A stretch of DNA of 15,374 nt, taken from assembly GCF_042767895.1 (NCBI RefSeq), contig NC_091574.1:33315285-33330658 (forward strand), read 5' to 3'. Origin of the DNA: Penaeus vannamei. Taxonomy: Eukaryota > Arthropoda > Malacostraca > Decapoda > Penaeidae. The notes under the pieces were generated by a model, which had not been told where the DNA came from, did not search any database, and was given only the letters and a program-made list of their open reading frames with translations. The first letter of the stretch is position 1, and each line of letters starts with the position of its first letter. This document shows, piece after piece, positions 7,255-15,319 of the stretch. A program made the translations under genes and the position numbers.

Positions 7255-7268
7255 AGAGAAAGAGAGAC
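6708..7268. repeat. (GA)n and (GGGA)n purine block with ~200-bp duplication
   Basis: Three pure (GA)n arrays (about 6730-6817, 6940-7018 and 7165-7247) are separated by GGA-rich segments. GGGAAGGAGGGATGGAAGAG occurs at 6818 and 7019, and related copies begin at about 6856 and 7056, so the segment has been duplicated with a period of about 200 bp. (GGGA)n runs at about 6708-6729, 6884-6917 and 7076-7095 fit the G-quadruplex pattern. The 217-codon Ser-Leu frame on the minus strand is compositional. Confidence 0.93.
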
Positions 7269-7621
7269 CAGCTTTATTTCTCCCTCATCCCAACCCCCGC
7301 CCACCGAAAAAATCCCCCAACCCCCTCCCCCCGTGTTTTCTCCCTCCCCTCTCGCGCCCGCAGGTTAAACGACGACAAAGCCACCACGAGATCGCAGGGC
7401 CGATTTTGCTCTCGTATCACGTGCGGCGATAACCCCTACAGCCAATTAAGGACTAGACTGTCTGGCCCCGACTACCGGTTCTCGTTCGTCAGGTTCTTGG
7501 CATCTGCAGAAGTCGCCCCAGAAGGAGCTTCGGGCCGCCACGCGAGGGACGCGGTCGATGGAGGGTCCTGACGAGGCCAAAACCTGGGCGAGGTCGGGGT
7601 TAAAGATGTTTTTTCTATATA
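7269..7621. other. CpG-rich unique island with an open frame
   Basis: A C-rich lead (7280-7355) ends in a polypyrimidine tract and CGCCCGCAG at 7355-7363, a good splice-acceptor shape. From 7364 a plus-strand frame stays open to TGA 7569-7571, with a normal-looking amino-acid mix (for example SGPDYRFSFVRFLASAEV). I recognise no domain, and no poly(A) signal lies nearby. It might be a terminal exon, but 69 codons in GC-rich DNA are easily open by chance. Confidence 0.25.
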
Positions 7622-7813
7622 TTTTTATACTTTGATGAATCTTTTTCTTTCTTTTTTTAAGCTGTGTTTTCGTAATCGGGTAAAATCATCATCGCAATTA
7701 TCATTACTTTTTATGAGTATTTTATACTTCGATTAATCTTTGTCTTTTTCTTGAAGCTGTGTTTTCGTGATCGGGTAAAATCATCATCGTAATTATCATT
7801 ACTTTTTAATGAG
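7622..7813. repeat. 96-bp direct tandem duplication
   Basis: Two adjacent copies, about 7622-7717 and 7719-7813, share AAGCTGTGTTTTCGT, ATCGGGTAAAATCATCATCG and AATTATCATTACTTTTTA. The right two-thirds differ by only two substitutions (A/G after TTCGT and C/T after ATCATCG) plus one inserted A near the end. The left third, TATACTT(T/C)GAT(G/T)AATCTTT, is more diverged. Nothing suggests coding. Confidence 0.93.
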
Positions 7814-8085
7814 CCTTTTTATCCAAATATCAATTTTCATTATCATCTCTGTTCGTAGTAGCATTATTTTATCAATATTTTATCGTGGGTCTTACTATTC
7901 TCCTGATAAGTGTTTTCACAATTTTTCGTCTTACTTGCGCATGTCATTTGTCTTTTATTTATGTCTCTTTTTCATTCGCTTCTCATTACGATACTTCGAT
8001 TTTTTCTCGTCATTTTTTAACATGCATTAATCTCGGGGTCCTGGTCACTTAGGGATTGTTCGTCGAGAGATTAATAGCTGGTGAT
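7814..8085. other. T-rich unique DNA
   Basis: AT-rich sequence with a Phe/Ser/Ile-rich 73-codon frame at 7809-8030 that has no recognisable domain and follows from T-richness. ATACTTCGATT near 7990 echoes part of the upstream 96-bp duplication. No gene or RNA is supported. Confidence 0.5.
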
Positions 8086-8365
8086 TTTCATTCTCTCTAT
8101 CTCTCTATCTCTCTCCCTCTCTCTTTCTCTTTCTCTTTCTCTCTCTCTCTCTACTTCTCCCTCCCTCTCTCCCTCTCCTTCTCCCTCTCTCCCTCCCTCT
8201 CCTTCTCCCTCCTCTCTCCCTCCCTCTCTCTCCTTCTCCCTCTCCTCCCTCTCCCTCTCCCTCTCCCTCTCCCTCTCCCTCTCCCTCCCACTCTCCTTCT
8301 CCCTCTCTCTCTCCCTCCCTCCCTCTTTCTCTCTCTTTCTCTCTCCCTCTCTCCTGCTCTCTGGG
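8086..8365. repeat. (CT)n/(CTCCCT)n polypyrimidine microsatellite
   Basis: CT dinucleotides, CTTTCT and a clear hexanucleotide CTCCCT array at about 8241-8290. Frames on both strands are simple-repeat translations. Confidence 0.95.
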
Positions 8366-8445
8366 TCATGTTCGCTCGCGGGCCACATCGTCTGCGGTCT
8401 CGCGGTCAGTGTCAGGCCGGAGCGAAAAGACAAGATGGAGAACGA
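8366..8445. other. short CpG-rich island
   Basis: About 80 bp of high-complexity DNA between a CT block and an A/C-rich minisatellite. It contains several CpGs and no recognisable feature. Confidence 0.45.
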
Positions 8446-8985
8446 GTAAACAAGCAAATAAGAAAGCAAACAAGCAGAGGAATTAAGTAAGGAAGTCGGT
8501 AAGAAAGACAAAAATAACAAACAAATAGGTAACTAGATACACAGTACATGCAAGCAAAGGAAACAAGTGATCAAGCTTGCAAATAAGACGAACAAGCAAA
8601 TAAGAAAGCAAACAAGCAAGACAAACAAGTAAAAAATTAAGCCAGCAAGTCTGCAAAGACAAACAAACGAACAAGAAGCAAACAAAAATGACAAGCAAAT
8701 AAAAAATCAAACACGCAAGACAAACAAAAAACAAACGCACGAAGACAAACAAGCAAGTCTGCAAAGAAGACAAACAAACAAACAAACGCACGAAGACAAA
8801 CAAGCAAGTCTGCAAAGAAGACAAACAAACAAACAAAAGCAAACACAAACACAAACAAGCAAAAGAACCAAACAAGCAAGTCTGCAAAGAAGACAAACAA
8901 ACAAAAAAAAACAAACACACAAACAAGCCAAAGAACCAAACAAGCGAGCCAAGCAAGGAGCACGAGCGAGCAAGCGAGCCAAGAA
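8446..8985. repeat. A/C-rich minisatellite (CAAGCAAGTCTGCAAAG units)
   Basis: The + strand is A-rich with C and G and nearly no T. GCAAGTCTGCAAAG recurs at 8645, 8753, 8804 and 8876 (intervals 108, 51 and 72 bp). The 51-bp unit at about 8753-8803 is preceded by matching sequence, showing recent slippage. A separate 27-bp identical copy pair lies at 8450-8476 and 8592-8618. AAAC/AAGC tetranucleotides fill the rest. Long minus-strand Cys/Leu/Phe/Val frames arise because T-rich DNA reads as hydrophobic residues; they are not a transporter. Confidence 0.88.
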
Positions 8986-9139
8986 CCGCCGGCCAAAGAG
9001 TCTGCATGACATGGCGTGCTTGGCATCGCTTCGCCGCCTCAGGCCTGCAGCGCCCGCCTCGGCCCGCGGGGACGAGGCTTTGATGCGGGCGCGGGTCTCT
9101 TGCTTTATTCCTTTTCGGTTCTCTTAGGTGTGTCTTCTT
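8986..9139. other. GC-rich unique island
   Basis: A high-complexity, CpG-containing stretch with GCCGCCTCAGGCCTGCAG and GGGCGCGGG. Both strands contain short open frames that run into the neighbouring repeats and show no domain. No gene is called. Confidence 0.45.
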
Positions 9140-9450
<311 letters not shown>

Positions 9451-9874
9451 GCATTCGTATTCAGGAAAAAGTCTGTTCCCTTAGCAGCTCCACTTTTGGA
9501 AAATGATGATTGTGAAAACACACGCTACCAAAACGCCAAGAATTTATGGGTACATCTTTATAAAAACCGTAAAAGAAAAAAAACTATATAACCTACATTC
9601 TTCAATAAATAAAGACCTCCTATAACCTTCCCTTTTCTCCCCTCTATAATAACAACGAGAGAGAGAGAGAGAGGGAAAAAAAAGACGAAAAAGAAAATAA
9701 GGCCACAATAAATAAACAAAAGGGATAATCTCGACGTCGGAAAGGTCGCCATCCCTTTAACTCCTTCGTCCGAAACTTCCTCTCTGGGTACAAGTTATGG
9801 CGTCCCTTTTCCGCGTTCACCCTTCCGAACACGCTCCGGCGACGGGGAGTCTTCGCGGAAAGTTTCAGAGAGAG
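9451..9874. other. unique DNA left of the assembly gap
   Basis: AT-rich to 9720, then CpG-richer. Visible features are AATAAATAAA at 9604-9613 (a possible + strand polyadenylation signal), a short (GA)n at 9657-9674, and an 8-bp inverted repeat TTTCCGCG/CGCGGAAA at 9808-9815/9854-9861. A frame opening at ATG 9797 runs straight into the gap, so its first 26 codons cannot be judged. Confidence 0.5.
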
Positions 9875-10374
9875 NNNNNNNNNNNNNNNNNNNNNNNNNN
9901 NNNNNNNNNNNNNNNNNNNNNNNNNNNNNNNNNNNNNNNNNNNNNNNNNNNNNNNNNNNNNNNNNNNNNNNNNNNNNNNNNNNNNNNNNNNNNNNNNNNN
10001 NNNNNNNNNNNNNNNNNNNNNNNNNNNNNNNNNNNNNNNNNNNNNNNNNNNNNNNNNNNNNNNNNNNNNNNNNNNNNNNNNNNNNNNNNNNNNNNNNNNN
10101 NNNNNNNNNNNNNNNNNNNNNNNNNNNNNNNNNNNNNNNNNNNNNNNNNNNNNNNNNNNNNNNNNNNNNNNNNNNNNNNNNNNNNNNNNNNNNNNNNNNN
10201 NNNNNNNNNNNNNNNNNNNNNNNNNNNNNNNNNNNNNNNNNNNNNNNNNNNNNNNNNNNNNNNNNNNNNNNNNNNNNNNNNNNNNNNNNNNNNNNNNNNN
10301 NNNNNNNNNNNNNNNNNNNNNNNNNNNNNNNNNNNNNNNNNNNNNNNNNNNNNNNNNNNNNNNNNNNNNNNNNN
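9875..10374. other. assembly gap, exactly 500 N
   Basis: The run of N is exactly 500 long. This suggests a fixed placeholder rather than a measured size, though I cannot exclude a true estimate. The left flank ends in GAGAGAG and the right flank is polypyrimidine, so missing repeat is the likely cause. Open frames spanning it are artefacts. Confidence 0.98.
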
Positions 10375-10973
10375 TTTTTTCCTTCTCCTTATCCTCACCC
10401 CTCCTTCTATCTCCCCCACCACCCACCCTTATTCACTTCTCACTCCTCTTCCCTCCCCCAATTTTCTTTCCATTCCCTTCTCTCCTCTTCCTTCTCCTTC
10501 CCCTCCCCTTCTTTCCCCCTTCCTTTTCACTCCCTCCCCCCACCCAATCCTGTTATCTCCACTCCCCCCTGTCCCCCACCTCCCAGAGCACCCCTTTCCC
10601 TTCCATTCCCTTCGCCTTCTTCTCCTTCTTTCATCTCCCTCCCTTCTTTTCCCCTCCCCTCCTTCCTGCCCCTTTTCTCCCCTCACCAAATCCTACACTT
10701 CACCCCCCCTGTCCCCCACCTCCCAGAGCCTTCCTTTTTTCCTTCCATTCCCTTCTTCCTCTTCCTTCCTCTTCATCTCCCTCCCTTCTTCTTCCCTTCC
10801 TCCCTTTCTCCCCCACCAAACTTACACTTCACTCTCCTGTCCCCCACCTCCCAGAGCCTTCCCTTTCTCTTTCCTACTCTTATCCCTCTCCCTCCCTTCT
10901 CTTCTTCCTCCTCCCCTCTTCACCCCCCCTTTTCCCCCCCCCCTCACCAAATCCTACACTTCACCCCCCTGTG
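10375..10973. repeat. polypyrimidine minisatellite, ~128-140 bp unit
   Basis: CTGTCCCCCACCTCCCAGAG occurs at 10569, 10709 and 10837, and a final truncated copy diverges after CTGT at 10969; intervals are 140, 128 and 132 bp. Each is preceded by CACCAAAT or CCCAAT-type sequence plus TACACTTCAC (or a diverged form) and followed by TTCCATTCCCTTC-type pyrimidines. At least 3.5 copies are visible, and the array begins at the assembly gap, so more may be missing. The Ser/Pro/Leu frame is compositional. Confidence 0.9.
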
Positions 10974-11096
10974 GCGAGAACAAGCGACCACACAACCCGT
11001 AGTCAGAGCAGGCATGGCTGTTACCTATGACACCTTCTGTAGTCGGTGTCGTAAATTCGGTCTTGTGACACTTTTTTTTCTTCTTATCTCTCCCGA
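10974..11096. other. unique boundary segment after the minisatellite
   Basis: The repeat ends within CTGT and passes to mixed sequence (GGCGAGAACAAGCGACC and onward). This marks a clean array edge. No gene is recognised. Confidence 0.5.
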
Positions 11097-11213
11097 ACCG
11101 TTCTTTCTTTCTTCGCTCTCTCTCTCTCTGTCTCTTTCTCTGTTTCTTTCTCTTTCTCTGTCTCATTCTCCATCTGTCTGTCTGTCTGTCTCTGTCTCTG
11201 TCTCTCTCTCTCG
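11097..11213. repeat. (CT)n/(TCTG)n pyrimidine-rich microsatellite
   Basis: TTCTTTC, CTCTCT, GTCTCTTT and a short GTCTGTCTGTCTGTCT run near 11175-11190. Its composition is complementary to the GA/GACA-rich block starting near 11340. Confidence 0.93.
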
Positions 11214-11339
11214 CAATCAGCAAGTAATATAGTTTAAGGTAATACTGCTAACACATTGAAGTCATAGCGAATGAAAGGAATAAGAGGAAATAAGAGAAAG
11301 AGATAAGAGGAAATTCTCTTGATTTATCTTATTTCTTGC
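11214..11339. other. AT-rich spacer
   Basis: About 125 bp of mixed AT-rich sequence with some AAGAGGAAAT repetition. It separates the CT-rich and GA-rich blocks. No gene is seen. Confidence 0.5.
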
Positions 11340-11480
11340 CAGAGAAAGACAGAAAGAGAGACAGATAGAGAGAAAAAGATAGAGAGAATGAGAGACACAC
11401 ACACAGAGGGAAAGAAACAGAGGAAGAATAAGAGACAGACAAAGAGAAAGAGAGAGAGAGAGAACGAGACATACAGACAC
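11340..11480. repeat. (GA)n/(GACA)n purine-rich microsatellite
   Basis: AGAGAAAGACAG, GAGACAGATAGAGAG, ACACACACAG and AGAGAGAGAG segments. With the CT block at 11097-11213 it forms a loose inverted arrangement. Confidence 0.92.
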
Positions 11481-11770
11481 AGAAACATTAAAATAGTACC
11501 AACAAACAAAATAACAAATCGAAAAAAAAAAAAATCAAGACATCCTCAATATCAAACCGAAAAACCCCAAGAGCAAAGTGAAAAAACGAAAAAAAAAAAA
11601 ATCGGAAAGAATATTAATAATACAATCAGGGCACTCATTAATTAGCGCCAATAGACGACATTAGGCGGAGCGGCGGTCCATTACGGAGGCCGTTATCTCG
11701 CTCTGCATCTTAAAAGCAGGATTATAAAATCATGAGTCAAATTGCCGATGGAACGCAAGGGGAGAAGGCT
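11481..11770. other. A-rich DNA then unique island
   Basis: The first part holds two identical CG(A)13TC stretches (at 11520-11536 and 11587-11603). From about 11640 the sequence becomes high-complexity and partly GC-rich, with GCGCCAATAG, TATAAA at 11723-11728 and an AP-1 site TGAGTCA at 11733-11739. Nothing supports a gene. Confidence 0.45.
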
Positions 11771-11985
11771 ACAGTAACAGTCATAATCATAATCGTAAGA
11801 GTAATAAGCTTAATGATAATGATGAGAATCATGTTGAAGATAATACTGATAACGATAAGGATGGTTAGGGTAATGATAATGGTAATAATCATTTTAGCAG
11901 CAGTAAGTAACAATAACAACAACAACAATAGTATTAATAATAATAACAATAATGACAGTAATAGTAATAACAATATTGATAACTA
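11771..11985. repeat. degenerate ATA/ATG/AAC triplet repeat
   Basis: ATAATCATAATC, ATGATAATG, AACAACAACAAC and AATAATAAC runs. The Asn-rich C-terminal part of a plus-strand frame and the Leu/Ile-rich minus-strand frame are translations of the triplets. Confidence 0.88.
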
Positions 11986-12059
11986 GAAACAAAAAGAGAG
12001 CGCATACTCCGCCAAAGCAATAACCGCAACTAATGCGATAAAAAAATATTCGCTTAGTG

Positions 12060-12172
12060 AACAATAATAATAAAAAATGATAATGACAATGATAATAATA
12101 ATAACAATCATAACAACAACAATAATAATAATAATAATAATAACAATAATAATAATAATAATAATAACTAAT
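12060..12172. repeat. (AAT)n trinucleotide repeat
   Basis: AATAATAAT with AAC interruptions; the purest section is about 12118-12168. A short non-repetitive AT-rich spacer (11986-12059) precedes it. Confidence 0.95.
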
Positions 12173-12330
12173 AAGAAGAAATCTAATGGCATCTAAAGTG
12201 GTCTAGGACATACCGCTTAAAAAAATCATAAAAATCTGTTCGTAACTTTTTGAGTCATCCTGCCAACCAACGAACGAACAAACAAACAACCAAATGAACA
12301 AACCAACGCTGCCCAAAACATAACCTCCAT
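12173..12330. other. AT-rich spacer with AACG/AAAC tetranucleotides
   Basis: Unremarkable AT-rich DNA. CCAACCAACGAACGAACAAA lies at about 12262-12281. No gene or RNA is seen. Confidence 0.5.
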
Positions 12331-12610
12331 AAATACTTCCCTCTTCTCCTTCTTTTCCTCTCCCTTTAATTCTTCTGATTCCTCTTCCTTCTTCCTCCCC
12401 TTCCTCTTCCCCTTCTTCTCCTCCCTCCTCTTCCTCCCCCTCTTCCTCCCCCTCTTCCTTCTTCCTCCCTCTTCCTCCCCCTCTCTCTTCCTCCCCATTC
12501 CCTTCCTCCTCCTTTTCTTCCTCCCTCTCCCTTCCACCCCCCCTTTCCTCTTACATTCCTCTCTCCCCCCTCTCCTTTCCTCCCTTTCCTCTTCTCTCTT
12601 CCACTCCTCT
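12331..12610. repeat. polypyrimidine tract (CTTCCTCC-type)
   Basis: C/T-rich with repeated CTTCCTCCCCCTCTTCC units around 12415-12495. It is complementary in character to the purine block starting at 12752, separated by about 140 bp of unique DNA. Confidence 0.9.
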
Positions 12611-12751
12611 CCTCGCCTGCCCCCCAAGACCCCAAGCGAGCAGGCGCGCTGAGCAGCCCGGGCGCAGCAGGCAACTCGAAGCAGATGAAGCGAGAGGCGA
12701 TAAGGGGATCTTAAGACGCAGCGCCGAAGAACCTTTTACCGGGGCGAAGAC
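12611..12751. other. GC-rich unique island between opposing tracts
   Basis: High-complexity sequence including GAGCAGGCGCGCTGAGCAG and GACGCAGCGCCGAAG. The minus-strand frame crossing it joins two low-complexity blocks and has no domain. It would be the loop if the flanking C/T-rich and G/A-rich arms paired. Confidence 0.45.
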
Positions 12752-12817
12752 GAGAGAGAGAGAGAGGGGGGGAGAGAGACAGAGAGAGAGAGAGAGGGAG
12801 AGGGAGAGGGAGAGGGA

Positions 12818-12872
<55 letters not shown>

Positions 12873-13134
12873 AGGGAGAGGGAGAGGGAGGGGGAGGGGG
12901 AGGGAGGAAGGGAGGAAGGGGAGAGGGAGAAGGAGAGGAGGAAGGGAGGGAGGGAGGAGAGAGGGAGGGAGGAGAGAGGGAGGGAGGGAGAGAGAGAGAG
13001 GGAGAGGGAGAGGGCGAGAGAGAGAGAGAGAGAGGGAGAGAGGGAGAGGGGAGGGGGAGGGAGGGAGGGAGGGGAGGAAGGGAGAGGGAGAGGGAGAAGG
13101 AGAGGGAGGGAGGGAGGGGAGAGAGGGAGGGAGG

Positions 13135-13195
<61 letters not shown>

Positions 13196-13945
13196 AGGGA
13201 GGGGGAGAGGGAGGGTGGAGGAGGGAGAGGAGAGGGGAGGGAGGGAGGGGGAGGAGAGGGAGAGAGAGGGGGGAGGGAGAGGGAAAGAGGGAGGGGGAGG
13301 GAGAGGGAGAGGGAGGGAGGGGGAGGAGAGGAGAGGGAGGGAGGGGGGAGGGAGAGGAGAGGGAGGGAGGGGGAGGAGAGGAGAGGGAGGGGAGGGGAGG
13401 AGAGGGAAAGGGGAGGGAGGGAGATTGAGGAAGGGAGGGAAAGGGGAGGGAGGGAGATGGAGGAAGGGAGGGAGAGAGGGAGGGAAGGAGGGAGGGAGAG
13501 GGAGGGAAGGAGGTAGGGAGAGGGAGGGAAGGAGGGAGAGGGAGGAGGAGGGGGGGAGAGGGAGGGGGAGGGAAGGAGGGAGGGGGAGGGAAGGAGGTAG
13601 GGAGAGGGAGGGAAGGAGGGGAGGGAGAGGGAGGGGAAGGGGAGGTAGGGAGAGGGAGGGAAGGAGGGAGGGAGAGGGGGGGAAGGGGGGAGGGAGAGGG
13701 AGGGAAGGAGGGAGGGAGAGGGAGGGAAGGGAGGTAGGGAGAGGGAGGGAGAGGGAGCGAAGGAGGGAGGGAGAGGGAGGGAAGGAGGGGGAGGGAGAGG
13801 GAGGGAAGGAGGTAGGGAGAGGGAGGGAAGGGAGGGAGGGAGAGGGAGGGAGAGGGAGGGAAAGAGGGAGGGAGAGGGAGAGGGAGGGGAAGGAGGGAGG
13901 GGGAGGGAAGGAGGGAGGGAGAGAGGAGAGAGGGAGGGAGAGAGG

Positions 13946-13984
<39 letters not shown>
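12752..13984. repeat. 1.23-kb nearly pure purine tract, GGGA/GA-rich
   Basis: The + strand is A/G with only about a dozen pyrimidines over 1.23 kb. Sections are (GA)n (12820-12860, 13141-13190 and 13945-13983), GGGAGA hexamers (12795-12890), and a long GGGAGGGAAGGAGG region (13400-13900) in which AGGTAGGGAGAGGGAGGG recurs irregularly (GGTAGGG near 13512, 13596, 13644, 13733 and 13811). It has abundant G-quadruplex patterns and triplex-forming mirror symmetry. The 485-codon Ser/Pro/Leu frame on the minus strand and the Glu/Gly/Arg frame on the plus strand are not genes. Confidence 0.95.
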
Positions 13985-14335
13985 TGAATCAAGAAGAGGA
14001 GGAAGCATCGAAATTATCGAAAGATACTCACCAAAAACAAGAAACGTAAAAAAAAGGATAAAAGAATGTCAAGATGGAATGCAAAGAAGAAATAGAAAGA
14101 GGAAATCACGAAAAAGAAATAACAAGAAAACGAAAAACGAGAATAAAAACGAAAAAGAACATGGAAAAAGAAATAAAAAGAAAACGATAAAGAAAATGAA
14201 GAAAAAAAGGAAAGAAAACGAAAATGAAGACGAAAGAGGAAATTAAGAAAATAAGGAAAACGAAAAAGAAAACGAAAAAGGCAACGAAGAAGAAAAAAGG
14301 AAAGAAAAAGAAGACGAAGACAAGAAAGGACAAGA
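13985..14335. repeat. A-rich low-complexity DNA (GAAAAACGAAA type)
   Basis: Degenerate A-rich sequence with recurring ACGAAAA and AAGAAAT motifs, and few T or C. The Lys/Arg/Asn/Glu-rich plus frame and Phe/Leu-rich minus frame follow from composition. Confidence 0.8.
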
Positions 14336-14485
14336 ACTCCCCGGCGCGGGCGGGCGGGGCGGCGCAGAAGGCCCGACGGCGGCGGCCGGGCGAGGTGTCA
14401 CCCGCGCCCGCCGCCTCCCACGCCGCCTGATGGAGCACGCGGCTAATGGCTCTAATTAACAAAGAGACTCTCAAGGGCTCTGGCT
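14336..14485. other. GC-rich CpG island-like segment
   Basis: A sudden jump to GC-rich DNA: CCCCGGCGCGGGCGGGCGGG, GCGGCGGCCGGGCGAG and CGCCCGCCGCCTCCC, then CACGCGGCTAATGG and a TAATTA homeodomain core near 14454. GGGCGGGCGGGGCGG could form a two-tier quadruplex. It could be a promoter or enhancer, but no transcript start is identifiable. Confidence 0.35.
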
Positions 14486-14493
14486 TTTCTGCG

Positions 14494-15085
14494 GCTATTA
14501 TTGCTATTTTCTTGGGTTTCCTTTGTTTTGCTTTTCTTCCTTTCTGTGGCTATTATTGCTATTTTCTTGGGTTTCTTTTGTTTTGCTTTTCTTCCTTTCT
14601 GTTGCTATTATTGCTATTTTCTTGGGTTTCTTTTGTTTTGCTTTTCTTCCTTTCTGTGGCTATTATTGCTATTTTCTTGGGTTTCTTTTGTTTTGCTTTT
14701 CTTCCTTTCTGTTGCTATTATTGCTATTTTCTTGGGTTTCTTTTGTTTTGCTTTTCTTCCTTTCTGTTGCTATTATTGCTATTTTCTTGGGTTTCTTTTT
14801 TTTTGCTTTTCTTCCTTTCTGTTGCTATTATTGCTATTTTCTTGGGGTTCTTTTGTTTTGCTTTTCTTCCTTTCTGTTGCTATTATTGCTATTTTCTTGG
14901 GTTTCTTTTGTTTTACTTTTCTTCCTTTCTGTTGTTATTATTGCTATTTTCTTGGGTTACTTTTTTGCTTTTCTTCTTTTCTGTTGCTATTATTGCTATT
15001 TTCTTGGGTTTCTTTTGTTTTGCTTTTCTTCCTTTCTGTGGCTATTATTGCTATTTTCTTGGGTTTCTTTTGTTTTGCTTTTCTT
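14494..15085. repeat. 55-bp minisatellite, 10 full copies plus a partial
   Basis: Units begin GCTATTATTGCTATTTTC at 14494, 14549, 14604, 14659, 14714, 14769, 14824, 14879, 14934, 14986 and 15041. All intervals are 55 bp except one of 52. The last copy stops near 15085. Copies differ by one or two bases. The base before GCTATT at junctions varies: G before copies 2, 4 and 11, T before the others. The unit contains no TAA, TAG or TGA in any forward frame, so all three frames stay open for about 200 codons with a 55-residue period. These frames look like hydrophobic membrane proteins but are a consequence of T-richness. Confidence 0.97.
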
Positions 15086-15205
15086 GAGCTTCTCATTTTT
15101 TGTTCCCCTTTTTTGTGTGTAAGAGCGAGTGTTTTTTGTTGGTAGTAGTAGTCGTATATTTTTTGTTTTATCTTTTATTTCATTTCCATTTGCTGTGTTT
15201 CGTAG
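15086..15205. other. T-rich spacer
   Basis: Low-complexity T/G-rich sequence with GGTAGTAGTAGTCG, following the abrupt end of the 55-bp array. No gene is seen. Confidence 0.5.
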
Positions 15206-15319
15206 GCGTAGAAATCTGAAAGAAAGGATAGAGAGAAAGGAGGGAAGAGCAGAAAGAGGAAGGGAGGGAGGGAGGTAAAGAGGAAGAGAGGAAGACAGGA
15301 AGAGAGGGAGGGAGGAAAA

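Noticed and set aside
8446..8985. Regularly repeated words as a CRISPR array
   Set aside because: Intervals are irregular, the spacers are themselves repeats and the genome is evidently animal; it is a minisatellite.
9644..11002. Frames spanning the run of N
   Set aside because: Ambiguous bases create artificial openness through the 500-base gap.
11862..11870. TTAGGG as telomeric repeat
   Set aside because: A single occurrence with no array; arthropod-type TTAGG arrays are also absent.
12551..14008. 485-codon Ser/Pro/Leu open frame on the minus strand
   Set aside because: It is the translation of a GA/GGGA purine tract: no domain, codon use dictated by the repeat, and the opposite strand is equally open.
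14446..15145. Three overlapping ~200-codon hydrophobic frames that look like multi-pass membrane proteins
   Set aside because: All three forward frames of one 55-bp repeat are open because the T-rich unit lacks stop triplets; the peptides are shifted readings of the same DNA.
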